Below are positions 34,337-43,579 of a stretch of 64,000 nt of DNA, one piece after another. The number at the start of each line of letters is the position of its first letter. Within the stretch, counting starts at the first letter, position 1. The translations under genes were made by a program, and so were the position numbers. This stretch comes from VXNE01 sp965203615. GTDB taxonomy: Bacteria; Pseudomonadota; Gammaproteobacteria; Pseudomonadales; Azotimanducaceae. Under the pieces are notes generated by a model. It saw nothing but the letters and a program-made list of their open reading frames with translations, had not been told where the DNA came from and ran no database searches. The stretch spans positions 3,348,001 to 3,412,000 of the forward strand of contig OZ241900.1 in the NCBI GenBank assembly GCA_965203615.1. Reading direction: 5' to 3'.

Positions 34337-36151
34337 ATGAACCTGTTGTGGCTCGTTCCGCTGGCCCCCCTCGCCGGCTCCCTGATCCTGCTGCTGACCG
34401 AGGGCAGGCTGGACAAGCGTGTCGTCGGTATCGTCGGCGCAGGCTCGGTGGGCCTGTCGGCGGTCATCGCGTTCATCGTTGGCCTCGAGTTCCAGCGCTC
34501 GGGGCTTCCGAGCCACACCTACGAGATGTGGACCTGGATGGAGGTCGGCGGGTTCGCGCCGGCCATCCGGCTGTACCTCGATGCCCTTTCGCTGGTCATG
34601 ATGGGCGTTATCACCGGCGTGGGCTTCCTTATTCACCTCTACGCCACGGGCTACATGTGGGACGAGGAAGGCTACAGCCGGTTCTTCGCGTACATGAACC
34701 TGTTCGTCTTCGCCATGCTGATGCTGGTGCTCGGCGACAACCTGCTGGTCCTGTTTCTCGGCTGGGAAGGCGTGGGGCTCTGCAGCTACCTGCTGATCGG
34801 TTTCTTCCATACCGAACCCGAGAACGGCTATGCGGCGCGCAAGGCATTCGTCGTCACGCGCGTGGGCGACACCGCCATGCTGCTGGGCCTGTTCCTGCTG
34901 TTCCGCGAGTTCGGCACCATCGACATCAGCGCTGCCATGGCCGGTGCCAAGGAGGCATGGCCCGAGGGTTCGTCCATGGCGACTCTGATCGCCCTGCTCC
35001 TGCTCGGCGGCGCCGTCGGCAAGTCGGCCCAGGTGCCGCTGCAGACCTGGCTGCCGGATGCCATGGCTGGCCCGACGCCGGTGTCCGCGCTGATTCATGC
35101 GGCGACGATGGTCACGGCCGGTGTGTATCTCATCGCACGCACCCACGACCTGTTCCTGCTGTCGCCGGACGCGCAGTTGGCCGTCGCGTGCGTGGGACTG
35201 GCCACGCTGTTCATTTCGTCCTTCACGGCGCTGATGCAGCGCGACATCAAGCGCGTGCTCGCCTACTCGACCATGAGCCAGATCGGCTACATGTTCCTGG
35301 CGCTCGGCGTCGGCGCCTGGTCGGCGGCGATCTTCCACCTGATGACCCACGCCTTCTTCAAGGCGCTCCTGTTCCTTGCGTCCGGATCGGTCATCCTGGC
35401 GCTGCACCACCAGCAGGACATGTTCCGGATGGGTGGCCTCTGGCGGAAGATGCCCATTGCCTTTCTCAGCATGCTGGTGGGATCGGCGGCGCTGGTCGCA
35501 TTCCCCCTGACGTCCGGGTTCTATAGCAAGGACGCCATCGTCGTCAGCGCGTGGGACTACGGTGCCCTGTTCTGGGTCGGGGCGGTCGCCGCGGCTTTCA
35601 TGACGTCGCTCTACACGACACGCATGATGCTCATCACTTTCTTCGGCAGGACGAAGACAGAGCCCCACGACCAGTCCCGGATCAACATGTGGGGGCCGCT
35701 GCTCGTGCTCCTCGTGCTCTCGGTGGGCGGCGGCTGGCTGGGTTTCAGCATCCTCGACGGGCAGCTCGGTCCGCTGAAGGAGTTCTCGCACTTCGATGCG
35801 GTCCCGCTCGTGACGGTGCTCGTGCCGCTGCTGGGGATCGCGGTCGGCTACCTGCTCTACCGCAACGCCGGCGAGGCGGAGGCCGCGCCCGAGCTCAACG
35901 CCGTCGGTCGCTTCTGGTTCGGCGGCTGGGGGTTCGACTGGCTGTACGACTGCGTATTCGTGGCACCCTTCGTCTGGCTCGCGCGCGTCAACAAGCCCGA
36001 CGCGGTGGACTTCGTCTACAGGGGCACGGTCGTGGTCATGCGGAGGCTGCACCAGGTCACGGTGCTGACGCAGACCGGTCGGTTGCGCTGGTATGCGGTC
36101 AACATGGCGATCGGACTCGCCGTGGTATTCCTCGTGGCGGGGGTGTTGTAG
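34337..36151 (+). CDS. nuoL: NADH-quinone oxidoreductase subunit L
   Basis: A 604-aa proton-pumping antiporter-like subunit. Family motifs include FLGWEGVGLCSYLLIGF, KSAQVPLQTWLPDAMAGPTP and DIKRVLAYSTMSQIGYMF. The C-terminal lateral helix region is present. The stop is immediately followed by the nuoM start. Confidence 0.97.
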   Translation: MNLLWLVPLAPLAGSLILLLTEGRLDKRVVGIVGAGSVGLSAVIAFIVGLEFQRSGLPSHTYEMWTWMEVGGFAPAIRLYLDALSLVMMGVITGVGFLIHLYATGYMWDEEGYSRFFAYMNLFVFAMLMLVLGDNLLVLFLGWEGVGLCSYLLIGFFHTEPENGYAARKAFVVTRVGDTAMLLGLFLLFREFGTIDISAAMAGAKEAWPEGSSMATLIALLLLGGAVGKSAQVPLQTWLPDAMAGPTPVSALIHAATMVTAGVYLIARTHDLFLLSPDAQLAVACVGLATLFISSFTALMQRDIKRVLAYSTMSQIGYMFLALGVGAWSAAIFHLMTHAFFKALLFLASGSVILALHHQQDMFRMGGLWRKMPIAFLSMLVGSAALVAFPLTSGFYSKDAIVVSAWDYGALFWVGAVAAAFMTSLYTTRMMLITFFGRTKTEPHDQSRINMWGPLLVLLVLSVGGGWLGFSILDGQLGPLKEFSHFDAVPLVTVLVPLLGIAVGYLLYRNAGEAEAAPELNAVGRFWFGGWGFDWLYDCVFVAPFVWLARVNKPDAVDFVYRGTVVVMRRLHQVTVLTQTGRLRWYAVNMAIGLAVVFLVAGVL

Positions 36152-37627
36152 GTGAATATCCTCGCCCTGATCCTCCTGATGCTGGGTGCTGGCGCAGTCG
36201 CCTGGCTGTCCGAGAAACTCCACCCGGTGGCCCCGAAGTGGATCAGTCTCGCCACGTTCATCGTGACGCTCGCCTGGGTGGGTGCTTTCATCCTTGGCGA
36301 CGGGTACGCCAACCAGTACATTCCGTGGATCCCGCGCTTCGGCATCAATGTCGTCCTGTCCATGGATGGCCTGTCGCAGTTGCTGGTGGCGCTGACGCTG
36401 TTCCTCGGCATCGTCGCCGTCGTCTCCTCCTGGACCGAGATCAGGGAGAGGCCCGGGTTCTTCCAGTTCAATATTCTCTGGGTGATGGCCGGCGTCGTTG
36501 GCGTGTTCACGGCGCTGGACCTGTTCCTGTTCTTCTTCTTCTGGGAAGTCATGCTGATTCCCATGTACTTCCTCATCGCCATCTGGGGCCACGAAGACAA
36601 GGCGTATGCCTCCATGAAGTTCTTCCTGTTCACCCAGATCAGCGGGCTACTGATGCTGTTCGCGATCCTGGCGCTGGTGTACTTCAACTACGCCGCGAAC
36701 GGGGTGATCACGTTCAACTACTACGACCTCCTCGACGCGGACCTCGGCGGCGACATCGCGTTCTACCTGATGCTCGGGTTTTTCGTCGCTTTCGTCGTCA
36801 AGCTGCCGGGTGTGCCTTTCCATACCTGGCTGCCGGACGCGCATACCCAGGCGCCCACGGCTGGCAGCGTCATACTGGCGGGCATCCTGTTGAAGACCGG
36901 CGCGTACGGCCTGATTCGGTTCGTGGTCCCGCTGTTCCCGGAGGCCTCCGCCGACTTCGCGTTCTGGGCGATGTTCCTGGGCGCGTTGAGCATTCTTTAC
37001 GGCGGTTTCATGGCCTACAGCCAATCGGACTTCAAGCGGCTGGTCGCGTACAGTTCCGTCGCCCACATGGGCTTCGTCCTGCTTGGCGTGTTCGCGTTCC
37101 ATGAAGTTGCCGGCGTCCTCGTCGTCAACGACCTGGCCGTGCAGGGGGCGGTGGTCACCATGGTCGCGCACGGCTTCTCCACTGCGGCGCTGTTCATGAT
37201 GGCCGGGGCGCTGCAGGAGCGCCTGCACACGCGAGAGATGTCGAACATGGGAGGGTTGTGGACACGGGCGCCGCGCATGGGCGCCGTGACGCTGTTTTTC
37301 GTCATCGCATCGGTGGGCATGCCCGGCCTCGGCAACTTCGTCGGCGAATTCCTCGTCCTCGTGGGGGCCTTCAAGGCCAACGTCCCGATGACCGTCGCCG
37401 GTGCTCTCGGCGTCGTGGTGGCCGCCGTCTACGGACTCTTCCTCATGCAGCGTTCGTTCCAGGGGACACCGAATCCGGACGTGCCCTCGATGCGCGACTT
37501 CGGTCTGCGTGAAATGAGCGTGATGGTCCTGATGATGGCGGGACTCGTCTGGATCGGCATCCATCCGCAGGAGTTGCTTGACATGTCCGCGCCCGTCGTC
37601 GAGGCGCTCTGGCAGGTCGCGCCATGA
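36152..37627 (+). CDS. nuoM: NADH-quinone oxidoreductase subunit M
   Basis: A 491-aa antiporter-like subunit. Motifs visible are FFFWEVMLIPMYFLI, KLPGVPFHTWLPDAHTQAPT and DFKRLVAYSSVAHMGFVLLG. The GTG start at 36152 abuts nuoL, and the stop overlaps the nuoN ATG. Confidence 0.97.
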   Translation: MNILALILLMLGAGAVAWLSEKLHPVAPKWISLATFIVTLAWVGAFILGDGYANQYIPWIPRFGINVVLSMDGLSQLLVALTLFLGIVAVVSSWTEIRERPGFFQFNILWVMAGVVGVFTALDLFLFFFFWEVMLIPMYFLIAIWGHEDKAYASMKFFLFTQISGLLMLFAILALVYFNYAANGVITFNYYDLLDADLGGDIAFYLMLGFFVAFVVKLPGVPFHTWLPDAHTQAPTAGSVILAGILLKTGAYGLIRFVVPLFPEASADFAFWAMFLGALSILYGGFMAYSQSDFKRLVAYSSVAHMGFVLLGVFAFHEVAGVLVVNDLAVQGAVVTMVAHGFSTAALFMMAGALQERLHTREMSNMGGLWTRAPRMGAVTLFFVIASVGMPGLGNFVGEFLVLVGAFKANVPMTVAGALGVVVAAVYGLFLMQRSFQGTPNPDVPSMRDFGLREMSVMVLMMAGLVWIGIHPQELLDMSAPVVEALWQVAP

Positions 37628-39048
37628 CCGGGCCTGAGTTGACGGCACTCGCGCCCTATATCGTGCTGGCCGGTGGCGCGACGTTGATGCTGCTCGCCAT
37701 ATCGTTTGTTCGCCGCGGCCCTGTTTCGTTGGGGATGACCCTCGTGGTCCTGCTGGCGACGCTCGCCTCTATCGGATTCACCCATGGCGCGGGCGGGGCG
37801 CACCTGGACGGCTTCCTGCTCGTGGACGGCTACGCGAACTTCTTCAACGCGCTGTTCATCGTCGCGGCGATCGCCACGGCGTTGCTGACGTACGGCTACG
37901 TGGACAGACGCGCCACGCAGCAGGAGGAGTTTTACATCCTGCTTCTCACGGCGACCCTCGGCGCCATGACGATGGCGGCCGCAACCCATTTCGGCGCCTT
38001 TCTCCTCGGCATGGAGATCCTGTCCATCTCGCTCTACGCCATGATCGCCTATCCCGACAGCGGGCGGGCGCCGCTGGAAGCGGCGATCAAGTACCTGGTG
38101 CTGTCGGGCGTCGCCTCGACGACCATCCTGTTCGGCATGGCGCTGGTGTACGGCGAGACCGGATCCATGCAGTTCGCAGACGCCCTTGCGGGGGACGGCG
38201 TCCTGCTGCGGGTCGGTCAGGGCATGATCCTTGCGGGACTCGCCTTCAAGCTCTCGCTGGTGCCGTTCCACATGTGGACGCCGGATGTCTACCAGGGCGC
38301 GCCCGCACCGGTAACGGGTTTCGTGGCGACAGTTTCCAAGGGCGCCGTCGCGGCCCTCTTGCTGCGCTACGTCGCAACCGCGGATGTGCTGTCCCTCGAA
38401 GCGCTTTTCTTCGGCCTGTCGCTCATCGCCATCGTTTCCATGGTGGCGGGCAACGTCCTCGCGCTGCTGCAGGACAACCTCAAGCGGCTCCTTGCCTATT
38501 CCTCCATCGCGCACATGGGCTATCTCCTGATCGCGGTACTGGCGGTCGAGTCCGCGGCGGGCCCGGAGATGGCGGCGGAGACCGGCATGGTCTACCTGGT
38601 CGGCTACTTCGCGATGAGCCTGGCGGCTTTCGGCGTCATGACCGTCGTGTCCGCCGACGAAGATGTCGAAGACCTGGCCGACTACGAAGGACTGTTCTGG
38701 CGCCGCCCGCTGCTGGCCGCCGTTCTGACCGCCGCGGCGTTGTCCCTCGCGGGCATTCCGCTCACGGTCGGATTCATCGCCAAGTTCTACCTGTTCGCGG
38801 CCGGCGTGGAAGGCAGCCTCTGGCTCCTCGTCTGGGCGCTGGTGATCGGCAGCGCCATCGGTATCTATTACTACCTGCGCATCGTGTTCGGCATGACCAA
38901 GCAGACAGGAACGGGCGGCGAGGCTACGCAGTCGTGGTGGGGTCCTGCCACCGTTGCGATTATCGGTGTCGCCATCGTCGTCATGGGTGTCTACCCGACA
39001 CCGCTGATCGACGCGGCCCGCGAGGCGATTCGCGCCTTCGGGGGATAG
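37624..39048 (+). CDS. nuoN: NADH-quinone oxidoreductase subunit N
   Basis: A 474-aa antiporter-like subunit, last gene of the operon. Motifs include GMEILSISLYAMIAY, FKLSLVPFHMWTPDVYQGAP and DNLKRLLAYSSIAHMGYLLI. No clear Rho-independent terminator is seen in the 78 bases before the next gene, so some readthrough into the toxin-antitoxin pair is possible. Confidence 0.96.
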   Translation: MTGPELTALAPYIVLAGGATLMLLAISFVRRGPVSLGMTLVVLLATLASIGFTHGAGGAHLDGFLLVDGYANFFNALFIVAAIATALLTYGYVDRRATQQEEFYILLLTATLGAMTMAAATHFGAFLLGMEILSISLYAMIAYPDSGRAPLEAAIKYLVLSGVASTTILFGMALVYGETGSMQFADALAGDGVLLRVGQGMILAGLAFKLSLVPFHMWTPDVYQGAPAPVTGFVATVSKGAVAALLLRYVATADVLSLEALFFGLSLIAIVSMVAGNVLALLQDNLKRLLAYSSIAHMGYLLIAVLAVESAAGPEMAAETGMVYLVGYFAMSLAAFGVMTVVSADEDVEDLADYEGLFWRRPLLAAVLTAAALSLAGIPLTVGFIAKFYLFAAGVEGSLWLLVWALVIGSAIGIYYYLRIVFGMTKQTGTGGEATQSWWGPATVAIIGVAIVVMGVYPTPLIDAAREAIRAFGG

Positions 39049-39126
39049 GCACGCACCAATGCCACATTGACACGGTATCTACTCTGGATACACTTTGAGG
39101 AAGATGGGAGTATTGCAGAGGGAACT

Positions 39127-39393
39127 GTGCGAGTAGAAACGGAGATCAAGAAGTGGGGCAATAGCCTCGCCCTGCGCGTTACCGGCATCATGGCCGAAAT
39201 GCCGCAATTCCAGGCCGGCACCAAGGTCACGGTCGACGTGAGCGGCGAAGGCCTCGTTGTCAAACCTGCGGTCGGAAAATTGGGCACATTTCGGTTTCCC
39301 TACAGTGAGAGCGAGTTGTTGGCAGAGATCACGCCGGACAATTCGCATGCTGACGAATTGGCGGATCCCAGAGGACCTGAGGTCGGCCTCTGA
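39127..39393 (+). CDS. MazE-like antitoxin (AbrB/SpoVT fold)
   Basis: An 88-aa protein beginning with the swapped-hairpin DNA-binding pattern VETEIKKWGNSLALRV, then GTKVTVDVSGEGLVVKP, as in MazE/PemI antitoxins. The C-terminal tail is acidic and probably wraps the toxin. The GTG at 39127 has GAGG five bases upstream and gives the family N-terminus; an in-frame start at 39067 adds unrelated residues. It lies three bases before the toxin gene. Confidence 0.82.
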   Translation: MRVETEIKKWGNSLALRVTGIMAEMPQFQAGTKVTVDVSGEGLVVKPAVGKLGTFRFPYSESELLAEITPDNSHADELADPRGPEVGL

Positions 39394-39396
39394 GCG

Positions 39397-39753
39397 ATGC
39401 GCACAGGTTTCGTCCCAGGACGCAGGGACGTGGTATGGCTTGACTTCGAACCAACGAAGGGCAGGGAGATCGGCAAATATCGCCCGGCCCTGGTGTTGAG
39501 CAGCCAGGAATACAATCGAAGAACGGGACTGCTCATCTGTTGCCCGATCAGCACCAGCATTCGTGGCGGTGCCACGGAAGTCCCGATCGAGAACCTCGAC
39601 CAACCGTCAGTCATTGCTGCAAACCTTGTGCAGACCCTGGCCTGGAGAGAACGCAAAGCCAAGAAAATCGCCACGGCGAAACCCGAGGAGTTCCGAGAGA
39701 CCGTGCTGAAGCTGCTGCCTCTACTTGGGGCTCTCGAAGTGTTGGGCGACTGA
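39397..39753 (+). CDS. MazF/PemK-family mRNA interferase toxin
   Basis: A 118-aa toxin of the CcdB/MazF fold. Typical features: RRDVVWLDFEPTKGREIGKYRPALVLS at the start, LLICCPISTSIRG, and NLVQTLAWRERK in the region matching the RNA-cleavage loop. Together with the AbrB-type gene it forms a type II toxin-antitoxin pair, probably self-repressing through the antitoxin. Confidence 0.85.
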   Translation: MRTGFVPGRRDVVWLDFEPTKGREIGKYRPALVLSSQEYNRRTGLLICCPISTSIRGGATEVPIENLDQPSVIAANLVQTLAWRERKAKKIATAKPEEFRETVLKLLPLLGALEVLGD

Positions 39754-39932
39754 TCGGGCACCCACGGTGGGCCGGGACGTCTGTACGGTCTGGCAAGTCG
39801 ATCTCGACAACCTGTCTCCCCATCAGCCGAATTCGCAAACAAGGCCCGTGCCTGGTTCCGTTTGGCCGCAGGGGTGCGTCCCATTACAATAGTGGGAGTG
39901 GTGAACGAGCCTCGCGACAAGGGGGTCATCTC

Positions 39933-40712
39933 ATGCTGTTGGTAATCTCTCCAGCCAAGTCGCTGGATTTCGAGTCCAGACCGCAGACGCGCAAGTTCTC
40001 GCAGCCGGCATTTCTCGACGACGCCCGGTTGCTGATCGATCAGCTCAAGGACCTGTCTCCGGGCGAAGTCTCGGACCTGATGGGGATCAGCACGAAGCTG
40101 GGTGAACTCAACTGCGACCGCTACAACGAATGGGCGCTTCCCTTCACCCGGGACAACGCCAAGCAGGCGGCTCTTGCCTTCCGTGGCGATGTCTACGTCG
40201 GCATGCAGGCCTGGGACTACTCGGAGCGCGACTTCACCTGGGCGCAGAAGCGGGTGCGGATCCTCTCCGGCCTGTACGGCGTGTTGAAGCCCCTGGACCT
40301 GATCCAGCCCTATCGCCTTGAGATGGGCGTGTCGCTGTCCAATCCGCGCGGCAAGAACCTCTATGAGTTCTGGGGCGACAGGCTGTCGGCATCGCTCGCG
40401 GCGGAACTCGAAGGACATCGCTCGAGAATCCTGGTCAACCTCGCCTCGAACGAGTACTGGGACGTTCTCGATCCGGGTCGCATCGGGGCGAGCCGCGTGG
40501 TCCGCCCGGTCTTCAAGGACCTGAAGAACGGCCGCTACAAGTTCATCAGCTTCTACGCCAAGAAGGCACGCGGACTGATGGCGAGTTTCATCGTGAAGAA
40601 CCGAATCGACACGATGGTTGGGCTGAAGGACTTCGACTGGGGCGGATATCGCTACTGCGACGCCGAGTCTTCAGGCAACGAGTTCGTTTTCCTGCGCGAC
40701 AGGCCAGGTTAG
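39933..40712 (+). CDS. yaaA: Peroxide stress protein YaaA
   Basis: A 259-aa DUF328/YaaA protein, the usual length. Signatures are LLVISPAKSLDF at the start, FRGDVYVGMQAWDYSERD, and LNIRILSGLYG-type sequence seen as RVRILSGLYGVLKPLDLIQPYR. The E. coli homologue limits peroxide damage by lowering free iron. The ATG at 39933 has GGGGG nine bases upstream. The longer open frame covers the toxin gene and is not used. Confidence 0.93.
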   Translation: MLLVISPAKSLDFESRPQTRKFSQPAFLDDARLLIDQLKDLSPGEVSDLMGISTKLGELNCDRYNEWALPFTRDNAKQAALAFRGDVYVGMQAWDYSERDFTWAQKRVRILSGLYGVLKPLDLIQPYRLEMGVSLSNPRGKNLYEFWGDRLSASLAAELEGHRSRILVNLASNEYWDVLDPGRIGASRVVRPVFKDLKNGRYKFISFYAKKARGLMASFIVKNRIDTMVGLKDFDWGGYRYCDAESSGNEFVFLRDRPG

Positions 40713-40738
40713 CCCTTCCCGCTCAACCGGTGGGTCTG

Positions 40739-41494
40739 CTATCTGGTCGGCTGCACCAGGTCTGCCAGTTGCGTCTTGCGCAGCTTGACCGGGTCTCGCT
40801 GCACGCGAATGTTCAGCAGTTCCACCAGGAGGGAGAAACCCATCGCGAAGTACACGTAGCCTTTCGGCACCGAGACGGCGAATCCCTCGGCGACGAGCAT
40901 CAGGCCGATCATCAGCAGGAAAGAAAGCGCCAGCATCTTCAAGGTCGGGTGGTCGTCGATGAACCTGCTGACCGGACCGGCCGCCACCATCATCACCAGC
41001 ACGGCGGCGACGATCGCCGCGATCATGACAGGCAGTTCGTCCACGAGGCCGACCGCCGTAATCACGGAGTCGAGCGAGAACACGATGTCGATCAGGCCGA
41101 TCTGCACGAGGACCCCCGCGAACGTGGCAACAGGTGCACCCGTGGCGTCGCTTTGCCGATGCTCGAGGGCGTTGTGCATCTCCCGCGTGGATTTCGCGAG
41201 CAGGAAACCGCCTCCGCCGATCAGGATGATGTCGCGCCCGGAAACGCCATGACCGAAGATCTCGAACAGGTCCGCCGACAGGCTCATGATCCACGCCAGA
41301 GATGCCAGCAGGCCGATGCGCATGAACATCGCAAGGCCAAGCCCCAGGTAGCGGGCCGTCGCCCGCTGATGTGGGGGCAGCCGTCCCGTCAGGATGGAGA
41401 TGAAGACGATGTTGTCGATGCCGAGGACGATCTCGAGCATCGTCAGGGTAAGGAATGCGATCCATACCTCTGGATTGGCGAGCAGGTCTAGCAT
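40739..41494 (-). CDS. TerC-family integral membrane protein
   Basis: A 251-aa polytopic protein with the TerC signatures EIVLGIDNIVFISIL and DIVFSLDSVITAVGL, each with acidic residues in membrane helices. About seven helices are predicted. Members are linked to metal (manganese) export or tellurite resistance. The ATG at 41494 gives the family start MLDLLANPEVWIAF. Convergent with yaaA, divergent from the DUF1244 gene. Confidence 0.9.
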   Translation of the reverse strand: MLDLLANPEVWIAFLTLTMLEIVLGIDNIVFISILTGRLPPHQRATARYLGLGLAMFMRIGLLASLAWIMSLSADLFEIFGHGVSGRDIILIGGGGFLLAKSTREMHNALEHRQSDATGAPVATFAGVLVQIGLIDIVFSLDSVITAVGLVDELPVMIAAIVAAVLVMMVAAGPVSRFIDDHPTLKMLALSFLLMIGLMLVAEGFAVSVPKGYVYFAMGFSLLVELLNIRVQRDPVKLRKTQLADLVQPTR

Positions 41495-41538
41495 GGGATT
41501 ATCATCCGCATTGTCAGTAATCGCTTGAGAAGTACACC

Positions 41539-41856
41539 ATGACCGATGACCGCGACCAAGCACGAGCCCGGACAATCGAAGCGGCCGTGTTCCGCCGCCT
41601 CGTGGATCATCTGGATGCGCACAAGGACGTGCAGAACATCGACCTCATGAACCTTGCGGGGTTCTGTCGAAACTGTCTTTCCAAGTGGTACGTGGAAGCG
41701 GCGCGTGAAGAGGGCCGCGACATCGACTACGAAGCGGCGCGGGAGATCGTCTACGGGATGCCGTACGCCGAGTGGAAGTCGAAGCACCAGGGAGTTGCCA
41801 GCCCCGAACAGCAGGCGGAATTCGAGCGCAGACAGGCGCAATCTTCCGCAACGTAG
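41539..41856 (+). CDS. DUF1244 family protein
   Basis: A 105-aa protein with the family core HKDVQNIDLMNLAGFCRNCL followed by SKWYVEAA. Two Cys in CRNC suggest a metal or redox site. The function is not established. It is one base upstream of lepB (stop at 41856, ATG at 41859), so the two are probably cotranscribed. Confidence 0.9.
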   Translation: MTDDRDQARARTIEAAVFRRLVDHLDAHKDVQNIDLMNLAGFCRNCLSKWYVEAAREEGRDIDYEAAREIVYGMPYAEWKSKHQGVASPEQQAEFERRQAQSSAT

Positions 41857-41858
41857 CC

Positions 41859-42590
41859 ATGAGTTCGTCCCGAGACCGGGTCGGTCAGCCAACGGAAATG
41901 GCCGCCAGCAAACTTCGCAGGATCTGGATCGACTGGCGCGGATTCCTGGTGTTCGTCGCGTTGATGCTGGTGTTTCGCTCCGCCATTGCCGACTGGAACC
42001 AGGTGCCCTCCGGCTCGATGGAGCCGACGATCCTCACGGGTGATCGGATCGTGGTCGACAAGCTGGCCTACAGTCTGCGTTTCCCCTTCACGCTGGTACG
42101 CGTAGCGGAGTGGACGGACCCGCAGCGCGGGGACATCGTCACATTCCTCAATCCGGTGGACGACCGGCAGTTCATCAAGCGTATCGTCGGCATTCCGGGT
42201 GACACGGTAGAGTTGCGCCGCAACACGCTCATCATCAACGGCATCAGCGCCACCTACGAAGCCCTGACGGAAGAAGAGTGCGCGCACCTGCGCATACAGC
42301 CTTCCGGGTCCTACAAGGTCCTGCGCGAGACTATCCTTGGCCAGTCGCGGACCATCATGGTCCTTCGGTACGCCAATGACCCGGCCGCCTCGTCGTTCCG
42401 TCGCTTCACCGTGCCGCCGGGCAACTACCTGGTGCTTGGCGACAACCGCGACAACAGTGGGGACTTCCGCAAGATCGGGCCCGTTTCGCAGGAGCGCATA
42501 CTCGGCCGCGCCCACGCCGTCGCGTTCTCGCTTGATGCCGACAACTACTACGTGCCGCGCATTCGTCGTTTCTTCGTCGACCTGTCCTGA
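41859..42590 (+). CDS. lepB: Signal peptidase I
   Basis: A 243-aa type I leader peptidase. One N-terminal membrane anchor (FLVFVALMLVFRSAIA) precedes the catalytic Ser in PSGSMEPTI (S53) and the catalytic Lys in FIKRIVGIPGD (K107). The third box GDNRDNSGDFRKIG is present. It is shorter than E. coli LepB, with a single anchor. The ATG at 41859 follows the DUF1244 stop; the 87-base longer frame lies inside that gene. Confidence 0.94.
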   Translation: MSSSRDRVGQPTEMAASKLRRIWIDWRGFLVFVALMLVFRSAIADWNQVPSGSMEPTILTGDRIVVDKLAYSLRFPFTLVRVAEWTDPQRGDIVTFLNPVDDRQFIKRIVGIPGDTVELRRNTLIINGISATYEALTEEECAHLRIQPSGSYKVLRETILGQSRTIMVLRYANDPAASSFRRFTVPPGNYLVLGDNRDNSGDFRKIGPVSQERILGRAHAVAFSLDADNYYVPRIRRFFVDLS

Positions 42591-42811
42591 AACCGGCGCA
42601 ACACCTTTGCGATCGTGACGGCGAGGGCGGCGAGTATCACCATGCCCGCCACCAGCCACACGCTCATCAGGAAAAACCCTGTCAGTTCGCCGGTATCGAG
42701 TTCGAAACTGCGCGCGAGCCATACGATGGCCAGCACCGCCGCGACCGCGGCCAGTACGATCGTGCGGGTCGGCGCTTCAGGCGGGCGCACGGGAAGGCCT
42801 GCAAACGGCAT
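42548..42811 (-). CDS. Small two-helix membrane protein, unknown
   Basis: An 87-aa ORF with two clear membrane helices (IVLAAVAAVLAIVWLA and FFLMSVWLVAGMVILAALAVTI) and a basic tail. Its last 14 codons lie antisense to the 3' end of lepB. It fills the gap between lepB and the FKBP gene on the same strand as FKBP. I do not recognise the family; the helices make a real protein likely but not certain. Confidence 0.5.
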   Translation of the reverse strand: MPFAGLPVRPPEAPTRTIVLAAVAAVLAIVWLARSFELDTGELTGFFLMSVWLVAGMVILAALAVTIAKVLRRFQDRSTKKRRMRGT

Positions 42812-42855
42812 GGATCAGGTTCACGGAGCAAACAGGCCGCAGATGCACCCTGGGC

Positions 42856-43431
42856 TTACCGCACTTCGAGCAGTTCAACTTCAAAGATGAGCGTGGAACC
42901 CGGGGCGATCAGCGGCCCGGCGCCGCGGTCTTCGTATGCGAGGTCAGCGGGGATGAAGAGTTTCCACTTGTCTCCGGCCCGCATGCGCAGCAGCGCTTCC
43001 GTCCAGCCGGCGATGACCTGGTTTACCCGAAACCTCGCCGGCTCGCCCCGTTTGTGAGAACTGTCGAATTCCGTGCCATCGATCAACGTGCCGCGATAGT
43101 GCCCCACAGCCGCAGCCTTCGGCTTCGCCTGTGGCCCGGCCCCGCTCGACGACCATGGACCAATCGTGCCGGGTCGCTGGCGCTCCCCGGACACGTTTGT
43201 TCCATGGAAGTGCACGACGACGGTGCTGCGACGTCCTGGCTTTGCGCCATCACCTTCGGCGAGAACCTCGTACTGCAGCCCCGATGGCAGCGACACGACT
43301 GCTTCGCGTTCGGCGTTTTGCTCGAGGAAGGCCTGGCCTTCGGCTCGGTTGGCCGCCTCGTCCTGCGCCCCGGCATCGGGTTGCAGGCCGAGGGTAGCCA
43401 GGACGATGATGGCGGCATACCGGTTTCGCAT
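42856..43431 (-). CDS. FKBP-type peptidyl-prolyl isomerase with a 37-residue in-frame insertion
   Basis: A 191-aa exported FKBP (signal region AAIIVLATLGLQPDAGA). The catalytic domain is intact apart from an insert: TVVVH (to residue 74) should run straight into YRGTLIDGTEFDSS (from 112). Residues 75-111 are encoded by a copy of the dispersed repeat (43099-43209). Removing those 111 bases restores the normal HYRGT sequence. The rest (FRVNQVIAGWTEAL, LFIPADLAYEDRG, LIFEVELLEV) is typical. The insert falls next to the conserved active-site Tyr, so activity may be altered. Confidence 0.88.
   Translation of the reverse strand: MRNRYAAIIVLATLGLQPDAGAQDEAANRAEGQAFLEQNAEREAVVSLPSGLQYEVLAEGDGAKPGRRSTVVVHFHGTNVSGERQRPGTIGPWSSSGAGPQAKPKAAAVGHYRGTLIDGTEFDSSHKRGEPARFRVNQVIAGWTEALLRMRAGDKWKLFIPADLAYEDRGAGPLIAPGSTLIFEVELLEVR
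43099..43206 (+). repeat. Dispersed two-hairpin repeat element, copy B, inside the FKBP gene
   Basis: A 108-bp copy, GTGCCCC... to ...TTGTTCCATG, nearly identical to copy A. AGTGC occurs at both edges (43098-43102 and 43209-43213). The net gain relative to an uninterrupted FKBP gene is 111 bases, which is 37 codons, read without stops on the minus strand. Confidence 0.93.
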
Positions 43432-43579
43432 GTGGAGGCATCCTGCGGGTGGTTCGCTCCGATTGTAGCGCGCTCGCTCGCGATGTGGCTTCCTGGCCGG
43501 CCTCGACCGTGGAACAGGCGGCCCGGTTCGGGGTACAGTTCGCCCCCGGCGTGAACTCTTGCAAACCCTTGGGGACTAA

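Noticed and set aside
33989..36592. An 867-codon open frame antisense to nuoK and nuoL
   Set aside because: Composition is Arg/Glu/Gln/His-rich with no domain, as expected for the antisense frame of GC-rich membrane genes; the plus strand holds clear complex I subunits.
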